A stretch of 64,000 bases of DNA from Nocardioides islandensis (GCF_015352455.1 NZ_JADKPN010000017.1:40064-104063), one strand, 5' to 3'; shown: positions 1 through 8,319, counted from the stretch's first letter. Notes: generated by a model from the sequence alone, not told the origin. Made by a program: numbers and translations.

Positions 1-625
1 GGCGCAGCCCGTCCATCGGGTGCACCACGCAGAGGAGGCCGGCGTCCGCGGGCTTGCCGGCCGTCTCCCACTCCTCGAGAGCCGCCGTGGCGCGGTGGTG
101 GCCGTCGGCGATGTAGAAGTCGGTCGCACCCAGCTCCTCGGCGAGCGCGCTGGTGGCGTCGCCCTCCGGCAGCCGCCACACCGTCTGCTGGATGCCGTGC
201 GGGCCGATGAAGTCCAGCAGCGGCTCGCTGCGCTGCACCTCATCGAGCGTCCGGGTGTACTCCGGCCCGGCGCGGTGCAGCAGCTCCACGAGGGCGGGCG
301 GGCCGTCCATGGTCGCGTGGTGCCACACCAGGGCCTCGACCCGCTGCGGGTGCACCGCTTCGTGGCCGCGCACCCGCCCGTCGGCCACGGCCTGCACCGA
401 GACCTCGCAGACCACGCCGGAGTACGACGCGCCGCCCACGGTCTGGCGGTAGACGTACAGGGAGACCGGGGTGTCGGCGTACGCGTCGGGATCGACCGCG
501 ACGCGGTACAGGTCGATGCCGGACTCGTCGACGGAGTCCGAGAGGGCCGTCACGGTCTTCCGGGCCCACTCGGGACGGACCACGCGGGCGGGGAACAGGC
601 GGACGCTGCTGCCAGGGGGGCTCAC
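1..625 (-). CDS. DUF1015 family protein, C-terminus cut by the window edge
   Basis: Conserved protein of unknown function. From a GTG at 625, 208 codons can be read before the window ends; the family is normally about 400 residues, so roughly the second half is missing. The family mark IADGHHR is visible at residues 172-178. The GTG overlaps the TGA stop of serA (GTGA at 625-622), which fixes the start and suggests translational coupling with serA in one mRNA. The sequence gives no direct evidence of catalytic activity, so no function is assigned beyond the family. Confidence 0.8.
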   Translation of the reverse strand, partial: MSPPGSSVRLFPARVVRPEWARKTVTALSDSVDESGIDLYRVAVDPDAYADTPVSLYVYRQTVGGASYSGVVCEVSVQAVADGRVRGHEAVHPQRVEALVWHHATMDGPPALVELLHRAGPEYTRTLDEVQRSEPLLDFIGPHGIQQTVWRLPEGDATSALAEELGATDFYIADGHHRATAALEEWETAGKPADAGLLCVVHPMDGLR

Positions 626-1842
626 GCGCGGCTCGCGCCCAGCTCGACGACCGTCACCCCGAGCACGTGCGGCACCTGGCGCAGGTCGGCGAGCAGCTCC
701 TCGGACGGGTGACCCTCGACGTCGATCGACGCGACGGCGGCGTCGCCGCCGCGGAACACCCGGTTGACCATGTGCTCGACGTTCAGGTGCTCGACGCTCA
801 GCCGCTCGAGGACCTTGGCGAGCACGCCGACGCGGTCGAGGTGGCGCACGGTCAGCGTCGCCGACCCGAGCCGGTGCGGGGCGAGGTTGACGCAGTGCCG
901 GGCCTCGCCGGCCACGAACGCGTCCACGATCTCGGCGACGCCGTCGGCGATCGCCCGCTGCGCCTGGTTGGTCGAGGCGCCGATGTGGTGGGTGGCGACG
1001 ACGTTGCGGTGCTGCGCGAGCGCCGACTCCCACGGGCCCTGGCCGGCTCCCGGCTCGTCGGCGAAGACGTCGAGGCCCGCGCGCAGCCGGCCGGCGTCGA
1101 GCGCCGCCAGCAGCGCCGGCTCGTCGACCACGTCGCCTCGCGAGGTGTTGAGCAGGATCGCTCCCGGCTTCATCCACCCGAGGAACCGCTCGTCGACCAG
1201 GTGCTTGGTGTCCGGTCCGGCCGGCACGTGCAGCGACACGATGTCGGAGGAGCCGACCAGCTCCTCCAGCGTCTCGCACATCGTGATGCCCAGCTCCTCG
1301 GCACGCGCCAGGCTCTCCGCCGATCGGCCGGACCTGGCCTGGGCGTGCAGCCGGATCCCGAACGCCGCCGCGCGCTCGGCCACCGCGAACCCGATCGAGC
1401 CGAGGCCGATGATGCCCATCGTCGAGCCGAGCAGGCCCTCGGCCTTCCCGTAGGTCGTCTTGTCCCACCGCCCCTCGCGCAGGTCGGCGACGTTGTCGGG
1501 GATGCGCCGGTCGAGCGCGAGCAGCAGACCCATCGTCAGCTCGGCCACCGCGACGGCGTTGCGGCCCGGCACGTTGCAGACGAAGACCCCGTGCCCGGCC
1601 GCGGCGTCGGTGTCGATCGTGTTGGTGCCCGCGCCCGCGCGGATCACCAGCGCCAGCCGGTCGGCGGCGTCGAAGACGTCCTTCGGCACCTTCGTGCTGC
1701 GCACCACCAGCCCCTCGAAGCCGGTGATCCGGCCGGCCAGGTCGTCGGCCGTGAGCGCCGGCTCCATGACGCACTCATGACCGTGGGACTCGAGGTCGGC
1801 CAGCGTCTTGTCGGGCAGCCGGTCGGCGAAGAGGATGCGCAT
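622..1842 (-). CDS. serA: D-3-phosphoglycerate dehydrogenase
   Basis: Cytoplasmic NAD-dependent enzyme for the first step of serine synthesis, 3-phosphoglycerate to 3-phosphohydroxypyruvate. The 406 residues show the 2-hydroxyacid dehydrogenase fold: NAD loop GLGSIG at 146-151, catalytic Arg235 in TSRGDVVDE, Glu263 in DEPG and His286 in THHIGAST. An ACT domain from about 328 to the end is the usual serine-binding regulatory domain. The length matches the short E. coli type rather than the roughly 530-residue mycobacterial type with an extra domain. The ATG at 1842 has a GGAGGT ribosome site 9 bases before it. The gene is followed by DUF1015 with a 4-base overlap. Other 2-hydroxyacid dehydrogenases are possible, but the ACT domain favours SerA. 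Confidence 0.88.
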   Translation of the reverse strand: MRILFADRLPDKTLADLESHGHECVMEPALTADDLAGRITGFEGLVVRSTKVPKDVFDAADRLALVIRAGAGTNTIDTDAAAGHGVFVCNVPGRNAVAVAELTMGLLLALDRRIPDNVADLREGRWDKTTYGKAEGLLGSTMGIIGLGSIGFAVAERAAAFGIRLHAQARSGRSAESLARAEELGITMCETLEELVGSSDIVSLHVPAGPDTKHLVDERFLGWMKPGAILLNTSRGDVVDEPALLAALDAGRLRAGLDVFADEPGAGQGPWESALAQHRNVVATHHIGASTNQAQRAIADGVAEIVDAFVAGEARHCVNLAPHRLGSATLTVRHLDRVGVLAKVLERLSVEHLNVEHMVNRVFRGGDAAVASIDVEGHPSEELLADLRQVPHVLGVTVVELGASRA

Positions 1843-1936
1843 GCGCCACGACCTCCGGGACGGGTACGCCGCCGGGGCCGGCGGATCTGCGGTGAGGCTA
1901 ACGCCTGGGCGAATCGGTCCGCCATGGCGGACGCGG

Positions 1937-2569
1937 TCAGAACACGTTGAGCGGCCGGAACTGCACCGAGATCCGGGGGCCGGCGTGCGCCACCTTGGGG
2001 ACGGCGTGCTCCCACGTGCGCTGGCACGAGCCGCCCATCACGACCAGGTCGCCGTGGCCCATCTCGAAGCCGATGGACTCGCCGCCGCCGCGCGGCCGCA
2101 GCGCCAGCCGTCGCGGGTCCCCGAACGAGACGATCGCGACCATCGTGTCGGCGTGCTTGCCGCGGCCGATGGTGTCGCCGTGCCAGGCGACCGAGTCGCG
2201 CCCGTCGCGGTAGAAGCAGCAGCCCGCGGTCACGAACGGCTCGCCGAGCTCGGGCAGGTAGTGCGCGGAGAGGGCGTCGCGAGCGGTCGTCAGCAGCGGG
2301 TGCGGGAGCTCCTCGCCGACGACGTAGGTGTGCACCAGCCGGGGCACGTCGACGACGCGGTCGTACATCGGACGACGCTCGGCCCGCCACGGCACGTCCT
2401 CGACGAGCCGCTCGAGGACGTCGTCGGCGCCGACCACGAAGTTGCGCAGGACGTCGACCCAGGCGCCGCGGGTCAGGGTGGTGCGCTCGACACCGTGGGG
2501 GGCACCGTCGAGCGGGCGCACCCCGGGAGAGGTCGCGACCGCCCCGAAGAGGCTGCTCTGGAAGTCCAT
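1937..2569 (-). CDS. AlkB-type 2-oxoglutarate/Fe(II) dioxygenase (alkylated DNA repair)
   Basis: Oxidative dealkylase of damaged DNA bases. The 210-residue protein carries the iron-binding triad His130 and Asp132 (HGD) and His188 (WEHAV), and the 2-oxoglutarate/AlkB signature Arg199 and Arg205 with five residues between them. The length is typical of bacterial AlkB. The ATG at 2569 follows a TACACT box by six bases, so the message is probably leaderless. A perfect SOS box lies 20 bases further upstream, so the gene is very probably repressed by LexA and induced by DNA damage. It is divergent from an ABC exporter that may share this control. Confidence 0.88.
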   Translation of the reverse strand: MDFQSSLFGAVATSPGVRPLDGAPHGVERTTLTRGAWVDVLRNFVVGADDVLERLVEDVPWRAERRPMYDRVVDVPRLVHTYVVGEELPHPLLTTARDALSAHYLPELGEPFVTAGCCFYRDGRDSVAWHGDTIGRGKHADTMVAIVSFGDPRRLALRPRGGGESIGFEMGHGDLVVMGGSCQRTWEHAVPKVAHAGPRISVQFRPLNVF

Positions 2570-2575
2570 GTCGGG

Positions 2576-2581
2576 AGTGTA
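2576..2581 (-). promoter_or_regulatory. -10 box of the alkB-type gene, leaderless
   Basis: TACACT read on the minus strand, six bases before the ATG at 2569. The -35 position falls within the SOS box at 2590-2605. Confidence 0.6.
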
Positions 2582-2589
2582 CGACAAAG

Positions 2590-2605
2590 TCGAACAGATG
2601 TTCGA
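2590..2605. promoter_or_regulatory. LexA/SOS box
   Basis: TCGAACAGATGTTCGA is a perfect inverted repeat with 6-bp arms and a 4-bp spacer, matching the actinobacterial/Gram-positive LexA consensus (TCGAAC-N4-GTTCGA). It lies 20 bases from the alkB start and 27 bases from the ABC ATPase start, over the expected -35 region of both divergent promoters. Confidence 0.85.
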
Positions 2606-2620
2606 GCGTGACGGCCCTGG

Positions 2621-2626
2621 CAGGCT
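2621..2626 (+). promoter_or_regulatory. possible -10 box of the ABC ATPase gene, leaderless
   Basis: CAGGCT six bases before the ATG at 2633. It is one base off the TANNNT pattern used widely in this window. The -35 region would overlap the SOS box. Confidence 0.45.
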
Positions 2627-2632
2627 TGCGCC

Positions 2633-3397
2633 ATGAGCAGCGGGGAGGTCGCGGCCCGGGTCGTCGCCCTGACCAAGACCTACGGCACGGGCGAGGCGCG
2701 GATCACGGCGCTGGACGAGGTGAGCCTGGACATCGCCCAGGGCGAGTTCACGGCGGTGATGGGGCCGAGCGGCTCGGGCAAGTCGACGCTGATGCACTGC
2801 TGCGCGGCTCTCGACCGCGCGGACAGCGGCTCGGTGTTCATCGGCGACCAGGACCTCACCCGGCTCAAGGACAAGGCGCTGACCCGGCTGCGGCGCGACC
2901 AGATCGGGTTCGTCTTCCAGTCCTACAACCTGGTGCCGACCCTGACCGCGGAGGAGAACATCCTGCTGCCGCTCGCGATCGCGGGGCGCAAGCCGGACAA
3001 CGACTGGTACGCCGGCGTGATCGCCACCGTCGGTCTCGGGGACCGCCTCTCGCACAAGCCGAGCGAGCTGTCGGGCGGCCAGCAGCAGCGGGTCGCCGTC
3101 GCGCGGGCCCTGGTCAGCCGGCCGCGCATCGTCTTCGCCGACGAGCCGACCGGCAACCTGGACTCGCGGTCCGGGGCCGAGGTGCTGGAGCTGCTGCGCA
3201 GCAGCGTCGTCGACCACGCGCAGACGGTCGTGATGGTCACCCACGACCCCGTCGCCGCGGCGTACACCGATCGCGTCGTCTTCCTCGCCGACGGCCGGAT
3301 CGTCGACGAGCTGCGCGACCCCGACCGCGAGCGGGTGCTGGAGGTCATGGCCCGGATGACCGCCGCGGCCGACATCGCGCCTTCCGGATCGATCTGA
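2633..3397 (+). CDS. ABC exporter ATP-binding subunit, MacB/LolD type
   Basis: Cytoplasmic ATPase subunit that drives the FtsX-like permease encoded next. The 254 residues show Walker A GPSGSGKST at 44-52, a Q-loop in FVFQSYNL, signature LSGGQQQR, Walker B IVFADEPTGNLDS and H-loop VTHDP. The PTGNLDS wording and the FtsX partner place it in the MacB/LolD group, which does mechanotransmission or lipoprotein/peptide export rather than import. It ends nine bases before the permease, so the two form an operon. The start is 64 bases from that of alkB, with the SOS box between them, so damage-dependent expression is possible. Confidence 0.9.
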   Translation: MSSGEVAARVVALTKTYGTGEARITALDEVSLDIAQGEFTAVMGPSGSGKSTLMHCCAALDRADSGSVFIGDQDLTRLKDKALTRLRRDQIGFVFQSYNLVPTLTAEENILLPLAIAGRKPDNDWYAGVIATVGLGDRLSHKPSELSGGQQQRVAVARALVSRPRIVFADEPTGNLDSRSGAEVLELLRSSVVDHAQTVVMVTHDPVAAAYTDRVVFLADGRIVDELRDPDRERVLEVMARMTAAADIAPSGSI

Positions 3398-3406
3398 GGA
3401 CGCAGG

Positions 3407-5944
3407 TTGTTCCGCGCCGCCCTCAAGAGCCTGCTCGGGCGCAAGGTGCGCCTGCTGATGAGCACGTTCGCGATCGTGCTGTCGGTCGCGTTCGTGGGCG
3501 GCTCGCTGATCTTCTCCGACACCCTCGGCCGCAGCTTCACCGCGCTGTTCGCCTCGACGGTCGGCGACGTCGTCGTCCGCCCCGCCGACGGCGCCGACAA
3601 CCTGGGCGCCTCGACCGTGTCGATGCCGGCCGACGTCGTGCGCACGCTCGAGGAGAAGGTGCCCGACGCGGCGCGGGTGGACGGCCGGATCCGGGCGATC
3701 GGCGTGTACGTCGTGGACAAGGACAACAAGGTCGTCGGCGGCCAGGGTCCGCCGGCGTTCGGCGGGTCGTACTCCGACGCGCCGGCCGGCCACGGGCTCA
3801 CCGGCCTGACGCTCGTGCAGGGCCGACCGCCCGAGGGCCCCGACGAGGTCGTGCTCGACACCAAGACCGCCCAGCGGTCCGGGTACTTCCTCGGCGAGAA
3901 GGTGCACATCGTCACGGCCGGGGACCAGGCGCTCATCACGCCGACGCTGGTGGGCCTGATGGGCTTCCCGGACGGCGGCACGCTGAACGGCGCGACGTAC
4001 GCCGGCTTCGACACCGCGCGCGCGCAGGACCTGTTCCTCGACGGCAAGGACGCCTTCACCCAGATCTGGGTGACCGCGAGGGACGGCGTCTCCCAGCAGC
4101 AGCTGCGCGACGAGGTGGCCGCGGCGCTGCCGGCCGACCTGGAGGCGGTGACCGGAGACGACGCGGCGGAGGAGGCTGCCACCGACCTGCTGGACGCGAT
4201 CAGCTTCCTGCGGACCTTCCTGCTGATCTTCGCCGGCGTCTCGGTCGTCGTCGCCGCCTTCCTCATCGTCAACACGTTCTCGATCCTGGTCGCCCAGCGC
4301 AGCCGCGAGCTCGCGCTGCTGAGGGCCCTGGGGGCCTCCGGCAGACAGGTGACCCGATCGGTGCTGGTCGAGGCGCTGGTCGTCGGGATGATCGGCGCGA
4401 CCCTGGGCGTCGGCCTGGGCGTCGTGCTGGCCATGGGGATCCGGGCACTGTTCGCGAACTTCGGGCTCGACCTCACCGGCCAGCCACTGATCTTCGCGCC
4501 GCGCACGGTGCTGGCCTGCTACGTCGTCGGCGTGCTCGTCACCATGGCGGCCGCGTGGCTGCCGGCGCGTCGTACCGCCCGCATCGCCCCGGTGCAGGCG
4601 CTGCGCGACGACATCGCGCTGCCCGAGACCTCGATCCACCGCCGGCTCCTGCTCGGTGTCCTCGGGGTCCTGCTCGGCGTGGCGATGATGTTCCTCGGGC
4701 TGTTCGGCTCGGTGCCGAAGGGCGGGTACGTCCTCGGCGCCGGCACGCTGGCGGTGCTGCTCGGGGTCACGGCGGTCAGCCCGGTGATCAGCCGGCCGTT
4801 CCTGGCGGCCGCGCAGGCGACGTACCGACGGGCGTTCGGCTCGGTGGGCAACCTCGCCGGCCAGAACTCGCTGCGCAACCCGCGACGTACGACGGCCACG
4901 GCATCCGCCCTCATGATCGGGCTCGCCCTGGGCTGCCTGATGGCGATGATCGGCTCGTCGGCCAAGGCCAGCGTCGACGATGCGGTGAAGAAGAACTTCA
5001 AGGGCGACTACGTCGTCAGCAGCGTGTTCGGCGAGCCGTTCTCGCGCAGCATCGCCACCGAGATGGCGAAGGTGCCGGGCGTCGAGCGGATCGTCCGCCA
5101 GCGGTGGGCTCAGGGCGAGCGGGACGGCGACTTCTTCGGGTTCGCCGGCGTCGACCCCCGCGACACCGAGTTCCTGGGCATCCGGCTGGTGCACGGGGCG
5201 ACCGCCGACTTCGCCGACGGCACCATGCTGGTCGACGAGGACTGGGCCGAGCACGAGCACCTGTCCGTCGGCGACACCTACACGATCGACAAGACGCCGA
5301 AGGGCCCGTTGCGACTGCGCGTGGTCGGCATCTTCGAGAAGAACCCCGTCATCTTCTTCCCGACCGTCACGACGCTGGACACGCTGAAGGACCAGGGGTA
5401 CCCGACCTCGGACAACGCCCTGATCCTCGTGACGCAGCACCGACTGGGGATCAAGAACGACCTGGACGCGGTCGTGGCGAAGCTGCCGATCGTGACCGTG
5501 AAGGACCAGGCGGGCTTCGCGGCCGAGCAGCGGGAGCCGATCGACCAGATCGTGGCGATGATCTTCGCGCTGCTGGGGCTGGCCGTCGTGATCGCCGCCC
5601 TGGGCATCGTGAACACCCTGGCGCTGTCGGTCATCGAGCGCACCCGCGAGGTCGGGCTGCTCCGCGCCATCGGGCTGGGGCGCGGCCAGCTCTGGTGGAT
5701 GATCACGCTGGAGTCGGTCGTGATCGCCGTGCTGGGAGCGCTGCTCGGCGTCCTGCTCGGCATCGGGTTCGGCGTCGCGATGCTCTACAAGCTGCGCGAC
5801 CAGGGCCTCGAGGTCATCAGCGTGCCGTGGAGCCAGCTGGGCCTGTTCCTCGTCGCGGCGGTGCTGATCGGGGTGCTCGCGGCCGTCCTCCCGGCCCGCC
5901 GCGCGGCCCGTCTCGACGTCCTCCGGGCGATCGCTACCGACTAG
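3407..5944 (+). CDS. FtsX-like ABC permease
   Basis: Inner-membrane partner of the preceding ATPase, 845 residues. The layout is an N-terminal membrane helix (about 17-37), a large extracytoplasmic domain, a first FtsX domain with three helices (about 260-385), two helices and a second extracytoplasmic domain, then a second FtsX domain (about 710-840). This duplicated FtsX arrangement is common in actinobacterial exporters. It begins with TTG at 3407 (LFRAALKSLLGRK) just after a GAGGA ribosome site. The substrate cannot be read from the sequence; antimicrobial peptides, lipids or lipoproteins are usual in the family. Confidence 0.88.
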   Translation: MFRAALKSLLGRKVRLLMSTFAIVLSVAFVGGSLIFSDTLGRSFTALFASTVGDVVVRPADGADNLGASTVSMPADVVRTLEEKVPDAARVDGRIRAIGVYVVDKDNKVVGGQGPPAFGGSYSDAPAGHGLTGLTLVQGRPPEGPDEVVLDTKTAQRSGYFLGEKVHIVTAGDQALITPTLVGLMGFPDGGTLNGATYAGFDTARAQDLFLDGKDAFTQIWVTARDGVSQQQLRDEVAAALPADLEAVTGDDAAEEAATDLLDAISFLRTFLLIFAGVSVVVAAFLIVNTFSILVAQRSRELALLRALGASGRQVTRSVLVEALVVGMIGATLGVGLGVVLAMGIRALFANFGLDLTGQPLIFAPRTVLACYVVGVLVTMAAAWLPARRTARIAPVQALRDDIALPETSIHRRLLLGVLGVLLGVAMMFLGLFGSVPKGGYVLGAGTLAVLLGVTAVSPVISRPFLAAAQATYRRAFGSVGNLAGQNSLRNPRRTTATASALMIGLALGCLMAMIGSSAKASVDDAVKKNFKGDYVVSSVFGEPFSRSIATEMAKVPGVERIVRQRWAQGERDGDFFGFAGVDPRDTEFLGIRLVHGATADFADGTMLVDEDWAEHEHLSVGDTYTIDKTPKGPLRLRVVGIFEKNPVIFFPTVTTLDTLKDQGYPTSDNALILVTQHRLGIKNDLDAVVAKLPIVTVKDQAGFAAEQREPIDQIVAMIFALLGLAVVIAALGIVNTLALSVIERTREVGLLRAIGLGRGQLWWMITLESVVIAVLGALLGVLLGIGFGVAMLYKLRDQGLEVISVPWSQLGLFLVAAVLIGVLAAVLPARRAARLDVLRAIATD

Positions 5945-5956
5945 TAGGTCCTAGTC
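5939..5956. promoter_or_regulatory. inverted repeat, possible operator of the GntR gene
   Basis: GACTAG-N6-CTAGTC is a perfect 6-bp-arm inverted repeat at the end of the permease gene, about 85 bases before the GntR start. It is AT-rich compared with its surroundings and carries two CTAG tetramers, which are rare here. It could be a GntR/HutC operator; this is inference only. Confidence 0.35.
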
Positions 5957-6029
5957 ATCTGGCGCCATGCCGGTGACACCGATAGGCCATAGTCTCGGCG
6001 ATCCTGTGACGCGGGGACACGCAGGGTCC

Positions 6030-6035
6030 TATCGT
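6030..6035 (+). promoter_or_regulatory. -10 box of the GntR gene, leaderless
   Basis: TATCGT seven bases before the GTG at 6043. There is no ribosome site upstream of the GTG. Confidence 0.5.
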
Positions 6036-6042
6036 CCCTCTT

Positions 6043-6765
6043 GTGGAACAACTGCTCCACGCCGCGGGAAGCGGCGCGCTGAAGCACGTACAGGTGCGCG
6101 AATACGTTCGCGCCCTCGTGCGCGACGCCGAGCCAGGCTCACCGGCGCCGTCCGAGCGCGAGCTCGTGCAGCAGTTCGGTGTGGCCCGGATGACCGTCCG
6201 GCAGGCCATGGACGCCCTCGTCACCGAGGGGCTCCTCGAGCGCATCCCCGGTCGCGGCACGTTCGTCGCCCGGCCGCGTCGCGGCGTCGGCCGGCTCACC
6301 AGCTTCACCGAGGAGATGCACCGCGTCGGTCTCACCTCGGAGAACCAGACCCTGCACGCCCGCCTCGGCCAGGCCGGTCCCGGCGTGGCCCGCGCCCTCG
6401 GCATCACCGCCGGCGACGCCGTCATCCACTGGAAGCGGCTGCGCTGCTCCGACGGCGAGGTCATCGCCATCGAGGACGCCTACCTCAACGAGGTCATGCT
6501 CCCCGGCTTCCTGCAGGCGCCGCTGCCGGCCAGCCTGTACGACGAGCTCGGTGCTCGCGGCCTGCGTCCCACCTGGGCCGAGGACACCGTGACCGCCGAC
6601 GTCGCCAGCCCCGACGAGGCCGACCTGCTCGGCATCGCCGGTGGCACCGCCGTCCTCCGTCAGACCCGTCGCGCGCTCGCCGGCGACGCGGTCGTCGAGG
6701 TCTCGCGCTCCTGCTACCGCGCCGACCGCTACACCCTGCGCGTCCAGCTCGGCGTGGAGGGTTAG
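6043..6765 (+). CDS. GntR/HutC family transcriptional regulator
   Basis: DNA-binding regulator of 240 residues. The winged helix-turn-helix lies at about 13-78 (SERELVQQFGV, then MTVRQAMDAL, then GRGTFVARP). A UTRA effector domain of the HutC subfamily follows (about 90-235). Such proteins usually sense a small metabolite such as a sugar phosphate, amino acid derivative or N-acetylglucosamine phosphate; the effector here is unknown. No catabolic genes adjoin it, so the target is probably elsewhere or is the gene itself. The GTG at 6043 lacks a ribosome site and follows a TATCGT box. Confidence 0.88.
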   Translation: MEQLLHAAGSGALKHVQVREYVRALVRDAEPGSPAPSERELVQQFGVARMTVRQAMDALVTEGLLERIPGRGTFVARPRRGVGRLTSFTEEMHRVGLTSENQTLHARLGQAGPGVARALGITAGDAVIHWKRLRCSDGEVIAIEDAYLNEVMLPGFLQAPLPASLYDELGARGLRPTWAEDTVTADVASPDEADLLGIAGGTAVLRQTRRALAGDAVVEVSRSCYRADRYTLRVQLGVEG

Positions 6766-6775
6766 CGACCGCCAC

Positions 6776-6925
6776 CGCTGGTCGAGGAAGGCGCCCTGGC
6801 GCCTGTCACGAGACCCGGTGAGCTTCGCCTGCGAGCGTGGTCTCGTGACGGGACTTCGTCCCTCCTCGACCAGCGATCTCGCCGTGGTCTTGTGAGGGGA
6901 CCTGGTCCCTCCTCGACCAGCGATC
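6776..6925. repeat. dispersed palindromic repeat, copy A
   Basis: An arm CGCTGGTCGAGGAAGG...GTCACGAGACC (6776-6815) faces its inverted partner GGTCTCGTGACGGGACTTCG...CTCCTCGACCAGCG (6838-6875). A second, diverged half-unit follows at 6881-6925. It lies between the convergent GntR and 6927 genes. The arm contains a nested mini-hairpin GGGAC-TTC-GTCCC, so it may fold and end transcripts. Confidence 0.75.
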
Positions 6926-6926
6926 T

Positions 6927-7265
6927 CTACAGGTGTCCCAACGGGGCGACCGCTTCACCGGTCTCCTCGCACACCCACATCGGGTCGGGGCCGCCGAGGT
7001 CGGGCTGGATGTAGAGGGCGTGCTCGGGCCCGTTGCAGCCCGTGCAGAGCGGCCAGCGGCCGGTGGTCTCGAAGAGGGCGTCCTGGACGTCCTGCGCCAC
7101 CAGCCCCGCGACGTACGCCTCGCCCTCCGGCCACTGCTCGGCCCACCACGTGCGCTGGGACATGGCGTCCTCGAGGACGGAGACGGCATCGGGGGTCGCG
7201 CGGCCGCGGGCCTGGAGGTCGGCGAGCACGAGCGCGCGGGCCGCGAAGATCACGGATGCGTCCAC
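6927..7265 (-). CDS. hypothetical small protein with CxxC motif
   Basis: Not recognised. The 112 residues are acidic and soluble, with an N-terminal helical part (about 1-65) and a C-terminal part holding CTGC (about 73-76) and a later Cys in WVCEE, which resembles part of a small zinc-ribbon. The start is GTG at 7265, seven bases after a CAGAAT box, so it is probably leaderless. It is divergent from the CutC-like gene with 53 bases between them. Codon use and frame are typical for the region, so it is very likely a real gene. Confidence 0.7.
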   Translation of the reverse strand: MDASVIFAARALVLADLQARGRATPDAVSVLEDAMSQRTWWAEQWPEGEAYVAGLVAQDVQDALFETTGRWPLCTGCNGPEHALYIQPDLGGPDPMWVCEETGEAVAPLGHL

Positions 7266-7272
7266 CCGACCG

Positions 7273-7278
7273 ATTCTG
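7273..7278 (-). promoter_or_regulatory. -10 box of the 6927-7265 gene, leaderless
   Basis: CAGAAT on the minus strand, seven bases before the GTG at 7265. Confidence 0.4.
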
Positions 7279-7306
7279 CCTCGCGCACCCTGACCGGTGC
7301 GCCTTC

Positions 7307-7312
7307 TACAGT
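7307..7312 (+). promoter_or_regulatory. -10 box of the CutC-like gene, leaderless
   Basis: TACAGT six bases before the ATG at 7319. Confidence 0.6.
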
Positions 7313-7318
7313 GTGGCC

Positions 7319-8041
7319 ATGGGAGGGCTGGCGGGGCTGCCTCGGCCGCTGCTCGAGGTGGTCGTGATCCAACCGCGCGACGTGGCAGGGGCGGCCGAGG
7401 GCGGGGCGGACCGCCTGCACGTCCTCGCCCCCGGCGACCCGGTGGCGCTGTCGCCGGAGCCGGGCACCGTGTCGGCGATCGGCCGCGAGTCGGAGCTGCC
7501 GATGTACGTGCTGCTGCGGCTCAACGACTCCTGGACGACGACCGGCGGCGAGCTCGAGCGGTTGGTCGGGCTCGCGGAGGACTACCTGGCGTGCGGCGCG
7601 ACCGGAGTGGCGTTCGGCTTCCTCGACAGCGACCTCGAGATCGACGTGGCCACGTGCACCGCGCTCGCCGACCGGCTGCCCGAGGTGCCGTGGACGTTCA
7701 CGCACGCCGTCGACCACACCCTCGACCCGCGTCGCTCCTGGCGCCGCCTGCTGCCGCTGCCGCGGCTGCAGCAGGTGCTGTCGGCCGGGTCGCCGCGCGG
7801 GATGGAGGTCGGGTACGACGACCTGCTGGCCACCGCCGAGTCCGACCCGCTCGTCGCGGCCAGGCTGATGGCGGGCGGCGGGCTGACGGCCGAGCACGTG
7901 CCCTGGCTGGTGCGCCAGGGCGTCCGGGCCTTCCACGTCGGGCCGCAGGTACGTCCGGGCGGGTCCGCGAAGGCCTACGTCGACGGCGGGTACGTGCGGT
8001 CCTGGCGGACCCTCCTCGACGACGCGATGGCCAGGATCTGA
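7319..8041 (+). CDS. CutC family TIM-barrel protein
   Basis: Member of the CutC family, first linked to copper tolerance though its real reaction is unsettled. The 240 residues keep the family pattern: LLEVVVIQ at the start, GGADRLHVL, GFLDSDLEID in mid-barrel, WTFTHAVD where CutC has TFHRAFD, and MAGGGLTAEHV near the end where CutC has MAGAGV. The match is distant (for example the polar LC of the ADRVELC motif is lost), so the activity may differ. The ATG at 7319 is set by a TACAGT box six bases upstream. The DUF4031 gene starts eight bases after the stop and is probably co-transcribed. Confidence 0.75.
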   Translation: MGGLAGLPRPLLEVVVIQPRDVAGAAEGGADRLHVLAPGDPVALSPEPGTVSAIGRESELPMYVLLRLNDSWTTTGGELERLVGLAEDYLACGATGVAFGFLDSDLEIDVATCTALADRLPEVPWTFTHAVDHTLDPRRSWRRLLPLPRLQQVLSAGSPRGMEVGYDDLLATAESDPLVAARLMAGGGLTAEHVPWLVRQGVRAFHVGPQVRPGGSAKAYVDGGYVRSWRTLLDDAMARI

Positions 8042-8049
8042 GCGCGCCG

Positions 8050-8310
8050 GTGATCGTCATCGACCCACCGGCCGTGCCCCGGTACGGCCGCACCTGGTCC
8101 CACCTGGCCAGCGACACGTCGTACGAGGAGCTGCACGTCTTCGCCGCCGAGCTCGGCATCCCGCCGCGCGGCTTCGACCGTGACCACTACGACGTGCCGG
8201 CGGAGCTGTACGACGCGGCGATCGCGCTCGGGGCCGTCCCCATGTCCTCGCGCGACCTCGTCGTGATGCTGGTGCGGGCAGGGTTGCGGCGCCGGAAGCG
8301 GGCGCGGTAG
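8050..8310 (+). CDS. DUF4031 domain protein
   Basis: Small actinobacterial protein of unknown function, 86 residues from a GTG at 8050. The family pattern is clear: VIVIDPP, GRTWSHLASD, EELHVFAAELGIP, FDRDHYDVP and SSRDLVVML, followed by a very basic tail. It sits eight bases after the CutC-like gene and nine before the VOC gene, so the three look like one operon. The conserved His and Asp residues in HYDVP and WSHLASD could bind metal, but nothing direct shows activity. Confidence 0.8.
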   Translation: MIVIDPPAVPRYGRTWSHLASDTSYEELHVFAAELGIPPRGFDRDHYDVPAELYDAAIALGAVPMSSRDLVVMLVRAGLRRRKRAR

Positions 8311-8319
8311 GACACAACG

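Noticed and set aside
1937..5440. Very long minus-strand open frame (over 1100 codons) extending from the AlkB gene through the ABC exporter
   Set aside because: It is a shadow of the GC-rich plus-strand genes; only the last 210 codons have family motifs and a proper promoter. The rest is low-complexity Arg/Gly/Ala/His text.
2608..5976. Long plus-strand frame overlapping the ABC ATPase and permease
   Set aside because: Out-of-frame Arg/Gly/Pro-rich translation with no motif, against two adjacent frames with clear ABC motifs.
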